From Roridomyces roridus (lineage: Eukaryota > Basidiomycota > Agaricomycetes > Agaricales > Mycenaceae): DNA of 64,000 bases. Shown piece by piece: positions 1 to 10,646 of this stretch (positions are counted from its first letter, which is position 1; each line of letters opens with the position of its first letter). The position numbers were made by a program, and so were the translations under genes. The stretch covers positions 1-64,000 of the forward strand of contig JARKIF010000172.1 of assembly GCA_029378245.1 (NCBI GenBank). The letters run 5' to 3'. Under the pieces are notes generated by a model, which was not told the DNA's origin, did not search any database, and saw only the letters and a program-made list of their open reading frames with translations.

Positions 1-13
1 GAGATGTACTTAC

Positions 14-79
14 CTTGGCTGCAGCCGCGGTTGCGAGTTGCTGCGAGAGGACAAGAGCGAAGAGGGCAAAAAAGTTCAT
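14..79 (-). CDS. First exon of a secreted protein (partial, leaves window)
   Basis: Seen: an ATG at 79-77 on the minus strand opens 22 codons (MNFFALFALVLSQQLATAAA then AK) ending at 14, followed directly by a GTAAGT donor at 13-8, so the gene continues beyond the left edge. The residues form a classic signal peptide: short polar start, hydrophobic FFALFALVL core and small residues near a probable cleavage site in TAAAA. A TTAAAAA-like TATA element lies at 129-123, about 45 bp upstream. The mature part is outside the window, so function is unknown; many small secreted fungal proteins begin this way. Confidence 0.6.
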
Positions 80-607
80 TGCAGATGAGGATTGCCTACA
101 GTCTGCAGTGTTCACGCCGCCCTTTTTAACCATCCGGTGGTTGCTATTTGGGAAAGAATTCCCAGTCATGGAGGCAAAAGCCGTCGCAGTTATTCATTTG
201 GGAGAACCAGCTATATGCGGTCGCAGAAAGCACACCATGTTCAATCCATGAATCAGGTTGTTAAAGCGCTATGTCAGGCTGGTGGAGTACTTCAGGTCTA
301 CATTTACCGCCACATTTCCTCGGGTATTATCGGAACGAATCTCAAGGCTTCCATATCGAATCAGTTTCACGAGCACCTATGTATCTACATTCACCGGCTG
401 TCGTGTTCAAACTTCCGCACCAGTAACCTTGGACATTCTTTCCCGGATCGAATTTGCCCGTCCCAGGCAATTCAAAGTTTTCATTTCGACAACATGCAGA
501 ATCTAACAAGAATCTAAACCAAACCTGAAAACAACACTGTCACGATCGTTCCGTCTAAACAGAGATACCAAATGCTCACGGTGTAGCCCACTCACGGTGT
601 AGCCCAC
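80..607. other. Intergenic: promoter of the secreted-protein gene; partly duplicated downstream
   Basis: No convincing gene. The part from about 415 to 607 is similar to 3089-3240 (shared blocks around AAACCAAA, CACTGTCACG and GTGTAGCCCACTCACGGCG), so this flank was duplicated together with the gene tail that follows it. A 17-bp GGTGTAGCCCACTCACG block is repeated in tandem just before 607. Confidence 0.5.
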
Positions 608-783
608 TCACGGCGAACGTCCCGCCAGCATCCTAAACGCCGCTCCAATCTTACTCTGCACACGCAAATCGAACGACCACGGTCTGGCTGTGCTATCCCT
701 TCTAGGTCCATGACACCAGAGTTCGCCCTCGCGGGGAAGCATGGCGCCGACAACTTCCTCAGGGACCGCGTGAGACAAGGGCC
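608..783 (-). pseudogene. C-terminal exon of an unknown gene, copy 1
   Basis: Minus-strand reading frame ending at a TGA (610-608) with C-terminus AAFRMLAGRSP. The same stretch, with PEEV, LPREGEL and GTARPWS blocks, occurs again at 3239-4120, which suggests it was once a real coding exon. The two copies diverge upstream of about 783 and copy 1 has no clear upstream exon, so it is probably a detached gene tail. I do not recognise the family. Confidence 0.4.
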
Positions 784-1124
784 CGCCCAGGAACAGGAAG
801 TAAGAAGCCTGGTGTGAGTTCAAGCTCAGTCGAAGCAGGTATAATTTTGGTATCAAGAAGCACGGAAGCAAAGAAGTCTGTACGCTGCGCACAATACGAA
901 CACGCCTCGAGGCTCCGGCATTGAGAATGCCGGAGCGAACCTCGTTGAGTCATTCCAAGGAAGTTGCGTTTATAATTACATATCACCTCGTGTTTGGAAT
1001 TTGGCAGAGCAATTTCCAGAATGCGCGGCTTTCCAGATTTCCAGATGATTCGGGGCACCACATATGAGTCAATTTTCAAGCGGTGGCTGATATCGACGAA
1101 TCTCGGATTGCCCCCACTTCTCCA

Positions 1125-2005
1125 ATGAGCGACCACCACCCTGCTGCCATTCCCATCGACGACTCGGAGCCTCTCGATGGAGGGGACAAACCGGACGACG
1201 CAGGCCAAGAACCTCTCATTGATGGGACTGTTGAGCACTACAAAGGACAGGCGTGCGTGCTAGAAACTGTCCTCCGTGACCTCCTTCTCATATATCATCG
1301 CCAGCCGGGCTCTCAACCGCACACAGAGAGCGGTATCCAGAGTCCTTGTGATCAAGCATGACGTTTCTGCGCTCGCTATAGCCCGAGAGTTGGGATGGTC
1401 CGAGAATGCCATCTACAAGTCGCTCTCAAACGGGTATCGAGACAATCTTCGTAAAGATCCGGATGAGAAACATCTGCCCGCGCGGTTTGCTATGATTCTA
1501 AAAAAGGTCAGAATAATCACCAGGTTCATCGACATCCCTTCGACTGAGATCTCTGTAGTTCCCAGAAGCAAAGATCAAGGTAATGCACTCAGACCTGCAT
1601 GACTCGCCCGGCGAACGTTGTTCACACCATTCACTCCTTCGACAGCCAAGTGCACCCCATATCTCTGCGCGTCGTCGTGGCCCCAATGCCCCGCCGGCAA
1701 CTTCTGCCGCACGTATGTCGCGTTCCCCGTCCTTGACATCCGTCCCGAGCACGAGCGCTCTCACCACCGACCAACGCTACCTGCGCGACTTTGTGGAGGA
1801 GCACATTTCGCATGAAAGTCGCGACGCCATCTATCAACAGCTCCACGATGCGGGGTTCACCGAAGAGATGTTGTCCCGGGTGGCATCCCAAGTTTCGAAC
1901 GGAAAGGCGACTGAGCTGCTCAAGGAAGCGTGCCCAACCATGAAGGCGGTACATCGGCTCTTGTTTTTGGATGCATTGGAGAAGCTGCCCGTCTATGTTG
2001 CCTGA
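1125..2005 (+). CDS. Small putative DNA-binding protein with helix-turn-helix-like segment
   Basis: Proposed exons 1125-1252, 1305-1506 and 1646-2005 (229 aa). The first intron (52 nt) has a GTGCGT donor and CCAG acceptor and moves the frame exactly onto the next open segment; the second (139 nt, GTCAGA to GACAG) is less certain and could hide a short exon. The N-terminus is acidic. Residues of exon 2, around ALAIARELGWSENAIYKSL, look like a helix-turn-helix of the kind found in short basidiomycete proteins of unknown function. The C-terminal 80 residues (YLRDFVEEHI to KLPVYVA) appear to be a compact helical domain after a Ser/Pro linker. A DNA-binding role is inferred from the helix pattern only. 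Confidence 0.55.
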
Positions 2006-2455
2006 GTTTGATAACGCTGAAGTTGATTGAATGAGTTAGCTCAGATGTATGTACATGATTCAAAAGTTCGAAGAAAGAACATCAATAATACCTGCGTACC
2101 TCCACCCAGGTCCCATGACAGCCGGATTCTGCCATCTGCGCACTCATCTCTGCCGTGTATCTCTGCGAGCGGGTGAATGGCGAGTAAGTCGAGAGTCAAT
2201 ATGGACACACCACCATTCGCTGCAACGGCAATTCCTTTCCCGTGAGTCGGTGATATAAACGCAGAATGCAAGTATTGAGAGTACGCACATTCTCCTCCTT
2301 TTGCCGTTGCATATCAACCATGAGCCGCTCATGTAAAACTACAAAGAACAAATCAGCACGCACCAAAGAGAAGCGACGGGACGCGACATATTTACATGCT
2401 TGATCCTCGCTCGACTCGGGCATCCTTAGTCTTGGATGTTGTCGGGATGCTTGTG
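2006..2455. other. Intergenic, no gene seen
   Basis: Open frames on both strands are short, overlapping and without splice-supported continuation. The right boundary is the TGGATA target duplication (2456-2461) of the following element. Confidence 0.5.
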
Positions 2456-2461
2456 TGGATA

Positions 2462-3088
2462 TATGGGCGATATACTGTAAAATAATTACTACGATAACAT
2501 CCCTTTCAGAGTGCAGGCTCTGGGTCACATTTCAATTGTAATTCGGTGTTTGGATCCCATCTTGAGGGGTCGCGTCTTGGATAACATCTGCAGGATATTC
2601 ACTCCTTTTCAAAAAGAGTCTTCGTGATTCTGCCGATGTGCCGATAATGTTGGCAGTGATGCGATACTGATAGGCTAAGTATTCCGAACTTGTTGGAATG
2701 CTTACTTTCTCTGTCTCGCACCTAATGCCCAACCACTTTGGAAGTTGATATGATGCTTCCCTGAGTCTTTTAAGAAAATTCCTACATGGCAGAGCATCAA
2801 ATCTGGCAGTGCAAGCCAACTGAATATTTTGATCTACCATTTATCTTTTGAACCGAACCTCTGCACCATCAAATCTGCCGATACTCAATCAATCGGCATT
2901 CTAGCCAACGGCACTACACCACACCATGGAGGTTGAAATCCGGGGAGTTGTTGGAACCAAGTTGAAACCGTAAGAAATGTTGTACTCCAAATGTCGACCA
3001 ACCTGGAGTTGTGCTCGAAACCCGGGTTACCATATGCACATGCCATCCAAATGAGTCCCAATAATTATTTTACAGTATATGTGCCATA
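2462..3088. mobile_element. TIR element A (627 bp), TATGG...CCATA ends, 6-bp TSD
   Basis: Terminal inverted repeats TATGGGCGATATACTGTAAA (left) and its near complement ending GTGCCATA (right). Flanked by a perfect 6-bp direct duplication TGGATA at 2456-2461 and 3089-3094. It contains a minus-strand frame at 2532-2840 (102 codons) with no recognised domain; the same frame is interrupted in copy B. Non-autonomous; the 6-bp TSD does not point to the common fungal superfamilies (Tc1 TA, hAT 8 bp, MULE 9 bp). Confidence 0.85.
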
Positions 3089-3238
3089 TGGATACGTTCC
3101 TTCCAGGGTAGAATTCACCCCTCCAAATGCCATTGAAAGTTTTACATTCTCAACAAAGTGCAGATACATATCTAAACCAAAACCAATCAGACACTGTCAC
3201 GGTCGTTTGGCTTGCATATCCTGACCGTGTAGCCCACT

Positions 3239-4209
3239 CACGGCGAACGTCCCGCCAGCATCCTAAACGCCGCCCCAGTCTTATTCTGCACACGCAAATT
3301 GAACGACCATATGGCACATATACTGCAAAAAAATTATTGGGACTCATTTGGATGGCATGTGCATATGGTAACCCGGGTTTCGAGCACAACTCCAGGCTGG
3401 TGGACATTTGGAGTACAATATTTCTTACGGTTTCAACTTGGTTCCAACAACTCCCCGGATTTCTACCTCCAAGGTGTGGTGTAGTGCCGTTAACTAGGAA
3501 TGCCGATTGATTGAGTATCGGCAGATGTGATGGTGCAGAGGTTCGGTTCAAAAGATAAATGGTAGATCAAAATATTCAGTTCGCTTGTACTACCAGATTT
3601 GATGCTCTGCCATGTATGAATTTTCTTAAAAGACGCAGGGAAGCATCATATCAACTTCCAAAGTGGTTGGGCATTAGGCGCGAGACAGAGAAAGTAAGCA
3701 TTCCAACAAGTTCGGAATACTTAGCCTGTTGGTAATGCATCACTGCCAACATTATCGGCACATCAGCAGAATCACGAAGACTCTTTTTGAAAAGGAGTGA
3801 ATACCCTGCAGATGTTATCCAAGACACGACCCCCCAAGATGGGATCCAAACACTGAATTACAATTGAAATGCGACCCAGAGCCTGCACTCTGAAAGGGAT
3901 GTAATCGTAGCAATTATTTTACAGTATATCGCCCATACGACCACGGTCTGGCTGTGCCATCTTTTCTCGGTCGATAATAGAAGAGCTCGCCCTCGCGAGG
4001 AAGGAGGCGGCCGGTAACTTCCTCAGGGTACGCGCGAGACACGGGCCCCATCAGTTTTACGATACGGAGGTTTAAGATGTTCGGGTCATCGGGTGAAACC
4101 TCAAACTGTGCATGTCCCCTGCCTAGGGAGGTTGAGTAAGGAGAGCAGTTGGTTAGATGCACGTACCAACAAACGGACGAATCCTCTCGCCTCCCACACG
4201 CGAGTCGAA
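3239..4209 (-). pseudogene. Copy 2 of the unknown gene tail, split by element B
   Basis: Minus-strand exons about 4165-4209, 3938-4120 and 3239-3309. The first two are joined by a well-formed intron (GTACGT donor, CTAAC branch site, CCTAG acceptor) and carry a VSPDD...NILNLR segment leading into PEEV, LPREGEL and GTARPWS; the last ends AAFRMLAGRSP and a TGA as in copy 1 at 608-783. The reading frame is broken inside the ARPWS codons by insertion of element B (3310-3937). Upstream the gene is cut by another element end at 4210. Family not recognised. Confidence 0.5.
3310..3937. mobile_element. TIR element B (628 bp), inverted copy of element A
   Basis: Same family as 2462-3088 in opposite orientation. 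Ends TATGGCACATATACTGC and ...CGCCCATA; 6-bp target duplication CGACCA at 3304-3309 and 3938-3943. The intact site is visible in copy 1 of the gene tail near 685, confirming the insertion point. Its internal frame carries several substitutions relative to A, including a stop where A has Tyr. Confidence 0.85.
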
Positions 4210-4236
4210 TATGGCACATATACTGTAAAAAAATTA
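4210..4236 (+). repeat. Single TIR of the TATGG family without a visible partner
   Basis: TATGGCACATATACTGTAAA at 4210 matches the ends of elements A and B. No matching CCATA end followed by a copy of the preceding GTCGAA was found downstream, so this is a truncated third copy or one end of a rearranged element. Confidence 0.6.
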
Positions 4237-4760
4237 AGTTGATTACAGGTGGTTGGGATCACAGGTAAATGGAGCCCATGTTCATAAACTCACGTGGTTC
4301 TGGTTACAAGTTCGCTTGGGTAACATCTCAGGTTGGGTAACAATTCATCCTGGAGAACTCGGAACAAACCCAAGAGCGGATTCCATTTCTGGTCGATCTG
4401 ACCTCGCAATTGCCAACTACTTACCCTACCGGTTATTCAGCCATATTGTGATGTGCGTGGGTTCGAACAGCGGTGGGTCCTTTTTCCTTTGGGGGTATAC
4501 CCGGCCAAGGTCCACCCAGTATGACCTACTGGCCGGAATCTGGCTGCTACATTCCCTACTGCTGATGAGTGTGTTATGGCTCATATGTACCATGAATGGA
4601 TGGCTTCATCACCAATTCATCAACAGTCTTTTCATGGTTAATTGCCGTGGCGGCACTCTAGCGGCTGAAGCCTGAGCCTTCCAACATAACTTCACTCGTG
4701 TGTCCGGAGGGTGAGGCACGGGCATGTCAACTAATTCTGCAAGCCTATATTCGAGGCAAA
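4237..4760. other. No gene seen
   Basis: Low-quality overlapping frames only. A GGTTCGAAC-type string near 4452 resembles a Pol III B box but no A box or cloverleaf can be drawn around it. Confidence 0.4.
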
Positions 4761-4762
4761 CA

Positions 4763-5340
4763 CTAGGAACACCCGACAATAAACGTCAATCCCAGAATTC
4801 CCGTCATCTTCATGGAAATCAAATCTCTCCAAGATGCCCCTCGCGGCCGCAATCTCTTCGTCCTCATGATCGAAATGCCTGCGGTGCGCTCCTCCTCTCC
4901 ATATCCCGCCGCAGAGGTCCGGCGTCGGTACGTCGTCCCCCGGATCTGACGTCGAATGGCGGCAAAATGATCCTGGCGGTGAGGTCGGTTGGATGGCGAG
5001 CTTGCGCACGAGGCCGATCGCTCGCAGTTTGAGCAACCTAGCATATGGGCTGATTAATACCAATACTGGAAGCAGAGATATTGCCGAACGCACTTGTCAA
5101 CCGAGGGAAGCTTGTAAAACCCTGTGTCAACGGCACGAGTATCCTCCGCGAGAATCAGATTATAGACGTGGGCGATATCGAGATAATCGGATGGGAGGAG
5201 CAATTCGGGTTTCAAAGTCGATATGGGCTTGTTTCCTATAGAATTGTTCTTAGAATCCGTGGTGCAGCATTAGGATATTCACTCACGCCGTAGAGTACTG
5301 TGCCAACGAGGCCCATGGATCCCGTGTCTCGGAGCTTTGG
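4763..5340 (-). pseudogene. Possible remnant of an NAD(P)-binding epimerase-like gene
   Basis: Weak. On the minus strand a segment at about 5055-5205 reads DYLDIAHVYNLILAED then DTGFY, which resembles the C-terminal part of extended short-chain dehydrogenase/epimerase-like fungal proteins (DVADLYLLLLE...GFYF type). It is bounded by an upstream GTGAGT donor near 5282 and a GTGCGT downstream. Neighbouring frames contain further plausible fragments but no continuous gene. It could equally be chance similarity. Confidence 0.22.
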
Positions 5341-5535
5341 GATGCATATTGGATGTCAGAAAGAGGTGATAACTTCCAGGGTTTGTGAGAAGCCGCAAAT
5401 GTGCGCGGCAAGGATGAGCTGGCATCGTCCCTACGAGCGGAGTCAACGAAGAAAAAAAGCGAGGACTGGTCCGAGGAGAGTCCAAGGCCACCTAGGAATG
5501 GACGAGCGCGTCGAGTCCGCGAGTCGAGTACTGTA

Positions 5536-6080
5536 GCATGGTTCGAGTTTAAACCACAAGGTTGCCAACCTTGGCTGCGGTTTAAACCGTCTCTGGCTGG
5601 AGCTCTATAGGACTCCTGTGAGCTGGTTTGAACCACGGTTTAAACCGTGACTGCCTTCTCAGTAGACCATATCCCTGTTCAACTTGGTTTAAACCGCGGT
5701 TTAAACCCGTTTATCTTCATCTCCCTCACCTGCTGTGGGTTTGAACCATGGTTTAAACCGTGGTTTAAACCCGTTTATCTTTATCTCCCTCACCTGCTGT
5801 GGGTTTGAACCCGTTTATCTTTATCTCCCTCACCTGCTGTGGGTTTAAACCACGGTTTAAACCAGTTTATCTTCATCTCCCTCACCTGCTGTGGGTTTGA
5901 ACCACGGTTTAAACCGTGGTTTAAACCTGTTTATCTTGATGCCCTCCTTGAGGGAAAGCCCTCCCTCACCTGCTGTGGGTTTAAACCACGGTTTAAACCA
6001 GTTCATATTCAGCCCTCCCTGAAGAAAGCCTGCCTGCTGTTGGTTTAAACCGCGGTTTAAACACGTTTATCTTCAGCCTC
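5536..6080. repeat. Left long TIR of the KDZ element, packed with GTTTAAAC palindromes
   Basis: Composed of repeated GGTTTAAACC/GGTTTGAACC modules alternating with a spacer reading roughly CCCGTTTATCTTCATCTCCC then TCACCTGCTGTGG. The same modules occur in reverse order at 7855-8310. Confidence 0.85.
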
Positions 6081-6292
6081 TGCGAGTGAACTTGTGTTTA
6101 AAGTGCTGCCATTCACACTAACTGGTAGGGTTCAAACACTGTCTGTTTCAGCTCCACCCACTTACACTTGTTTTGTCAGCATGGCTTCCGAATATGTATC
6201 TTTGATTATTGCACAATTTGTAGTAGTTCATTCAAAGATTGTATAGCATACTAGTACAGAGTTATGGACTTCAGAATCTCATGTGATTCTTG

Positions 6293-7350
6293 TCAATTTT
6301 TCCCAGCCAGACCAGCATTCCAATCAATTGTCCTGTCAGGCCGCTCAGATCTGACATGCTGTGAGAGACTGACTCCAGGGGCAGGCCATGTTCCACCTGT
6401 GCTGTGGAACTTTTCTGCTGCTTCCCTGCTCATCTTCTCATACATATCCGCAGTTTTAAAGGCATACACCTTTGTACCTGGCTCATTTGGATGATCTCTG
6501 GCCAGTGCATTCCAGACTCCCTGCATTTTTTGAAAGCCTTGGATGGCACGGCGGAACTCTTGAGCCAGTATTTCAACCTCCTCTTGCCAGCGCTCGATAT
6601 CTGCGCGGGCACGGTGCCACTGAACCTTTGCTGCTGTGAAAATGTTGAGATCTCATCAGTCATTCTGGAACTGGACCTACAATCCAATGTATACTCTGCT
6701 TCCTCTACTTCAGACATATTTCCATGATGACCCTTCCGCCAAATCCAACCCTCAAGTTTACTGCCATCACCAAGATTGTGTGGTTCATTCACACTCTTGG
6801 TGTACAAGTCTTCATCCTTCAACTCTGGGTATCTTGAGTCCCTGGTGTTTAGACCAAGAGAAATCATGGCAAGGCGGGCCTGTTGGTATTTCTTGACATA
6901 GTCCTGAATCTTTGTCTGGACATCCTGGATTTTATGCACTGCACGGGTGTTTTTGTCCTGGCCATGAACAGCATTGCCCCTTGAGTTTTTGTGGTGCCGG
7001 AGGGCTTGACTGTGGCGAATATGTTCTCGCAAACTACGCAGTGCATCATTGGCTTCGCCTTCCTGGAGCTTCAGTTCCTCAGCTCCTAGAGTCTCCAATC
7101 CCAGCTTTCGGCGATCATCACTTGTGAAATCTGAAGGCAAGAACAGTTTCTCATCCTGTGCAGATTTTTGTGGCGTGGAAATGATATATGGAATGACTTG
7201 GGGGCAGATCTGTTGTTGTTGTTCATGCCATTTCTTGAGATCCGCTACAAGGCGGGACTGTTCAATGTCTTCTCCTTCTGCTTTATTTGCCTGGCCTGTT
7301 GGGGACCTCCTCTGAAGTGCACGTCTGCATTTGTTAGACTTTGGAAACAT
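6293..7350 (-). pseudogene. KDZ transposase, C-terminal region
   Basis: Two exons, 7350-6681 and 6633-6293, joined by a 47-nt intron (GTAGGT donor, CTGAT branch site, TTCACAG acceptor); 336 codons. Visible family signatures in order: LFLPSDF, EGEANDALRSLREHIR, a HGQ...NTRA block, a KYQQARLAMISLGL helix, LGDGSKLEGWIWR, then after the splice RWQEEVEILAQEFRRAI and a final AYAF-like segment (VYAFKTADMYEKM). This order is typical of the C-terminal part of Kyakuja/Dileera/Zisupton transposases of agaric fungi. The N-terminal Zn-binding and catalytic core are absent; the upstream frame at 7334-7543 does not join to it. Assignment rests on recalled family features. Confidence 0.7.
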
Positions 7351-7854
7351 TCAGATGAGGAAATGCATACGGTCTCGCCTGGAGTTTCAGCCCAGTGTGA
7401 AGAAAAAGTGCTATCGGGGTTGTTCCCCGACCTTGTGACAAGTCATCGGCTCTGTGTTCAGCAGCGATCATATCCTTCAGTATGTTCGCCTGGCTAGGTG
7501 CTTGAAGAAAGTTGAGATACTTGACTCTTGACATGCTGGACAAAATATTGCCATGCTCAAATATGTATTATGCACTCAGTTATCTCACCACTGACTACAC
7601 ATTCTGCATGGCCTCTGGGCATGTGAATGTGCCAACGTATGATATTAGTTGTCAATATCTGGCGGAGTCGATGTAAAGATTCTGTGTTCAATCATGGCTA
7701 CTATGTTTGTTCTTATGTACCTATGACGTCAATCATGCAAAGTTCCCGAACGTTATAGCACGGGTTCATTTTTTTCTTTCCCGACGGTATGATCTTTTCT
7801 CACTCTCACGATTAGCCATCAAACGGAACTCGGACTCCCTTGTTCCTATCACAA

Positions 7855-8310
7855 TATGAACTGGTTTAAACCGTGGTTTAAACCACGGTTTAAACCCACA
7901 GCAGGTGAGGGAGGGCTTTCCCTCAAGGAGGGCATCAAGATAAATGGGTTTAAACCACGGTTTAAACCGTGGTTCAAACCCACAGCAGGTGAGGGAGATG
8001 AAGATAAACTGGTTTAAACCGTGGTTTAAACCCACAGCAGGTGAGGGAGATGAAGATAAACGGGTTTAAACCACGGTTTAAACCATGGTTCAAACCCACA
8101 GCAGGTGAGGGAGATGAAGATAAACGGGTTTAAACCACGGTTCAAACCCAGTTGAACAGGATGTGTTCTACTGAGAAGGCAGTCACGGTTTAAACCGTGG
8201 TTCAAACCAACTCACAGGAGTCCTATAGAGCTCCAGCCAGAGACGGTTTAAACCACGGTTTAAACCGCAGCCAAGGTTGCCAACCTTGCGGTTTAAACTT
8301 AAACCGTGCG
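7855..8310. repeat. Right long TIR of the KDZ element
   Basis: Reverse-complement counterpart of 5536-6080 with the same GTTTAAAC modules; the outer edge shares AAGGTTGGCAACCTTG-type palindromic sequence and GAGCTCTATAGGACTCCTGT with the left copy. Confidence 0.85.
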
Positions 8311-8324
8311 GTTGCTGGAGTCGA

Positions 8325-8720
8325 CGTGACGTGGGAGAAGAAAAGAAGGAGCTGTCACAGGGTCACGGTGGGTCGGCTCATGTTTTCGGAAATCGGACCC
8401 CGAAACCTCTCCCTGACAGTTACGTTTGGATCAAGACTTGAAGAAATATGTACTGTGTACTTGAGAGCAACTTTTGAGCACTGCTGCCCGCACGGTGTGG
8501 CCCTTGTCGCGTTCGGCATGCTCCGGCAGAGCACGTCACAGCCATGGCAGCACTTGTTCCAGTGATATTTCGTTTCCGCAAAACTTTCGTGATGAATTAG
8601 TTTGGAAGCAGTTGCCCGGCTTCGGCATGGGTTTCGGGTCGAACTTCATGATCAAAAGAAGCGGCATAACGATCACTTGACTCGGCCGACAGGTATACAT
8701 GACAAATACATGATGTATCG
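8325..8720. other. No gene seen
   Basis: Right flank of the KDZ element. No splice-supported coding and no repeat boundary recognised. Confidence 0.4.
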
Positions 8721-8726
8721 CCTTGT

Positions 8727-9200
8727 TTGGACCTGCCTCTTGGCTTCAAACTACCACCATCACTAATGTGCTCGGCCAAATCCCAATCGTGCCAAACACC
8801 CTGCCACCCCTACCTGATTCATTCGACGACCATCACTTGCGACAACCACTGGCACGGAACGACGACCGCCACCGCCTGCGACTACGACCGCTCTGGTGTC
8901 GAGTCTACGGCGAATTTATGCTTTTGTTGAAGAAGGATCCGGATGAAGCTGGGGCGCTGGAGAAACAATTTCATTCGTGACTCTCGAGCGTGAATTCTTG
9001 ACAGGTCTTCACTGGTACGTCGGCGCCGGCTGACTTTTCCCCACCGCCTTTGACATCCTCTGCTACTCTGACATCCGCGACATCCTCCGCTCGTCCTAGT
9101 CTCGCCACATCCTCGAGCCCAGTCTCTCCGAAGGCCCACGCTCCCGTGAGTATCGTGTGTGCGACAACACTTGGGGAATAACGCGTGTGCACAGTTAGCA
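8727..9200 (+). pseudogene. Doubtful coding fragments
   Basis: Two short segments look coding-like. The frame ending at 8980 contains a KKDPDE motif close to the RKDPDE of the helix-turn-helix gene at 1125-2005, and 9012-9150, flanked by a CAG acceptor and a GTGAGT donor, encodes a Ser/Thr/Pro-rich linker like that of the same gene. They may be the decayed tail of a paralogue, but no continuous gene can be assembled. Confidence 0.2.
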
Positions 9201-10646
9201 ATTGTCATTCTGCTCCTTCATAGTCCGGTATGTGACTCTTCTCGTCGAACCCTCTGACAATCTTGGCGCAAATATTGATCTAGATCTTCTGTTTCTACTT
9301 TCATCTCTTCCCTTCTGCGTGAGTTGATTATTTCGTGGACGCGGCCAATCAAGTGAAATCATTCGGGGATTGTCCCTTGTCAGTTGATTCGGACTCGCCT
9401 CGCGCTGAGACTGACATCTCTGCCGCCAGACTCGCTCTCTACTCATCGGCACGCACATGGTCTTCTGGCTCGCCCCGCTTCGAATCCCTGTCTAATCCTC
9501 TCCCTTGTAAGTTCTATCGCTGTTCAAATACTTATTCAACCCTTGACATCTCCCTGTGTACGTTGTCAACATTGCTTGTTGACCCCACCCGCCACGCTCA
9601 CGGCACTTCAGGTCGCCCGTTGACCCCCGTCCGAGTCCCACTCGGCCCTCGTCTAATTCGCTTCAAAATCCTCGTGTATTTGTCGTGAAATAATCAAATT
9701 GCTTGGCTTTTCTTGAGACCTGAAAGTGGGCCAGAGGTGCAGGGCACTCAGCCACATCTTTTATTTATCGTTTTCTCAAACCAATCACACCTGCCCTCGT
9801 GAATCCTCTCCTAGTCTCTGATCCAGTCATAGACACGCGCCAAGACTGCCCGCCTTGGGGCCTCCTCCGCCTTGCCATCCAAGTCTCCGATAATGATCTT
9901 GATTCTTGGGTGTGTAACATGTGTTGCGGATGGGAACGAGAAGCAATCCCAATGAGGGACAGCCACCGGTGATCGGTCCGGCCGCTGACATGAAAGGGGC
10001 AACGGACAAAGAGCAAGGCTTTCCTCAGTACCTTTACGATGTACTGAGGTGAGCCGCTCTCTTCCTATGTTGGACGATATCTGGACTGATTTATTACTAT
10101 AGAATAGATTACTTATTCCCTGTCTAGCTTCTAACAGGGTGCTCTCCAAGTGCTCTCTCGGGAGTCGAATAAGTATTTTGTGCACCTCATTCATCACTGA
10201 TCAGACAAGTATCACCGGAACAGCGCTGTAAGGCTGCCGGAGCATGCCGAGTGCGCTGCCTAAGAATCGGGATATCCGATAAGGGTGGTGCCCAGCCCAG
10301 ACCAGCCTACGCATTTCGCTTGACCGGTTCGACGGCTTCAACACATCTGGATTCTGGAATGAGTTATTTCGTAAGCACTCTCGATTCGAACGTAACTGTA
10401 CACAAGAGAGAGGTTCCCGGGTCCGATTTCCAAAAACGTGAGCCGACGTCTGATTGACAAGCTCGACTGTCCGGCCTTCCATACTGCGCCTATCTTGCCG
10501 ATCATCGGATCATCCTAAACATTGTTCAAAGTTCCTTAAATAAGCTAAGGGCCTGCCATCGAGCCGTAGGGTAAGTATAAGGGTGAAGCCACGAAACGGG
10601 AATCACGGCGGATTCATCGTTTCGTGGTGTGGGGGAAGAGCCGTAG
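9201..10646. other. Intergenic, no gene seen
   Basis: Short frames only. The string TTGTTCAAAGTTCCTTAA near 10520 recurs as CTGTTCAAAGTTCCTTAA at 53775, directly at the truncation point of the gypsy 3' LTR, so it belongs to some dispersed repeat. A small hairpin CCACGAAAC...GTTTCGTGG lies near 10590-10627. Confidence 0.4.

Larger units (their letters stand above)
5528..8317. mobile_element. KDZ-type DNA transposon, internally deleted, with long TIRs
   Basis: About 2.8 kb bounded by long inverted repeats (5536-6080 and 7855-8310) and holding the C-terminal part of a KDZ transposase on the minus strand (6293-7350). A 7-bp direct repeat GAGTCGA sits at 5521-5527 and 8318-8324 just outside the repeats and may be the target duplication; KDZ elements are usually credited with 8 bp, so this is tentative. 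The N-terminal and catalytic parts of the transposase are missing, so the copy is non-autonomous. Confidence 0.65.

Noticed and set aside
759..1238. 159-codon minus-strand frame
   Set aside because: Antisense to exon 1 of the helix-turn-helix gene and to the gene-tail copy; composition does not resemble a folded protein and no splice partners exist.
4440..4470. SINE or tRNA-derived promoter
   Set aside because: Only a B-box-like GGTTCGAAC; no A box at the right distance and no tail repeat.
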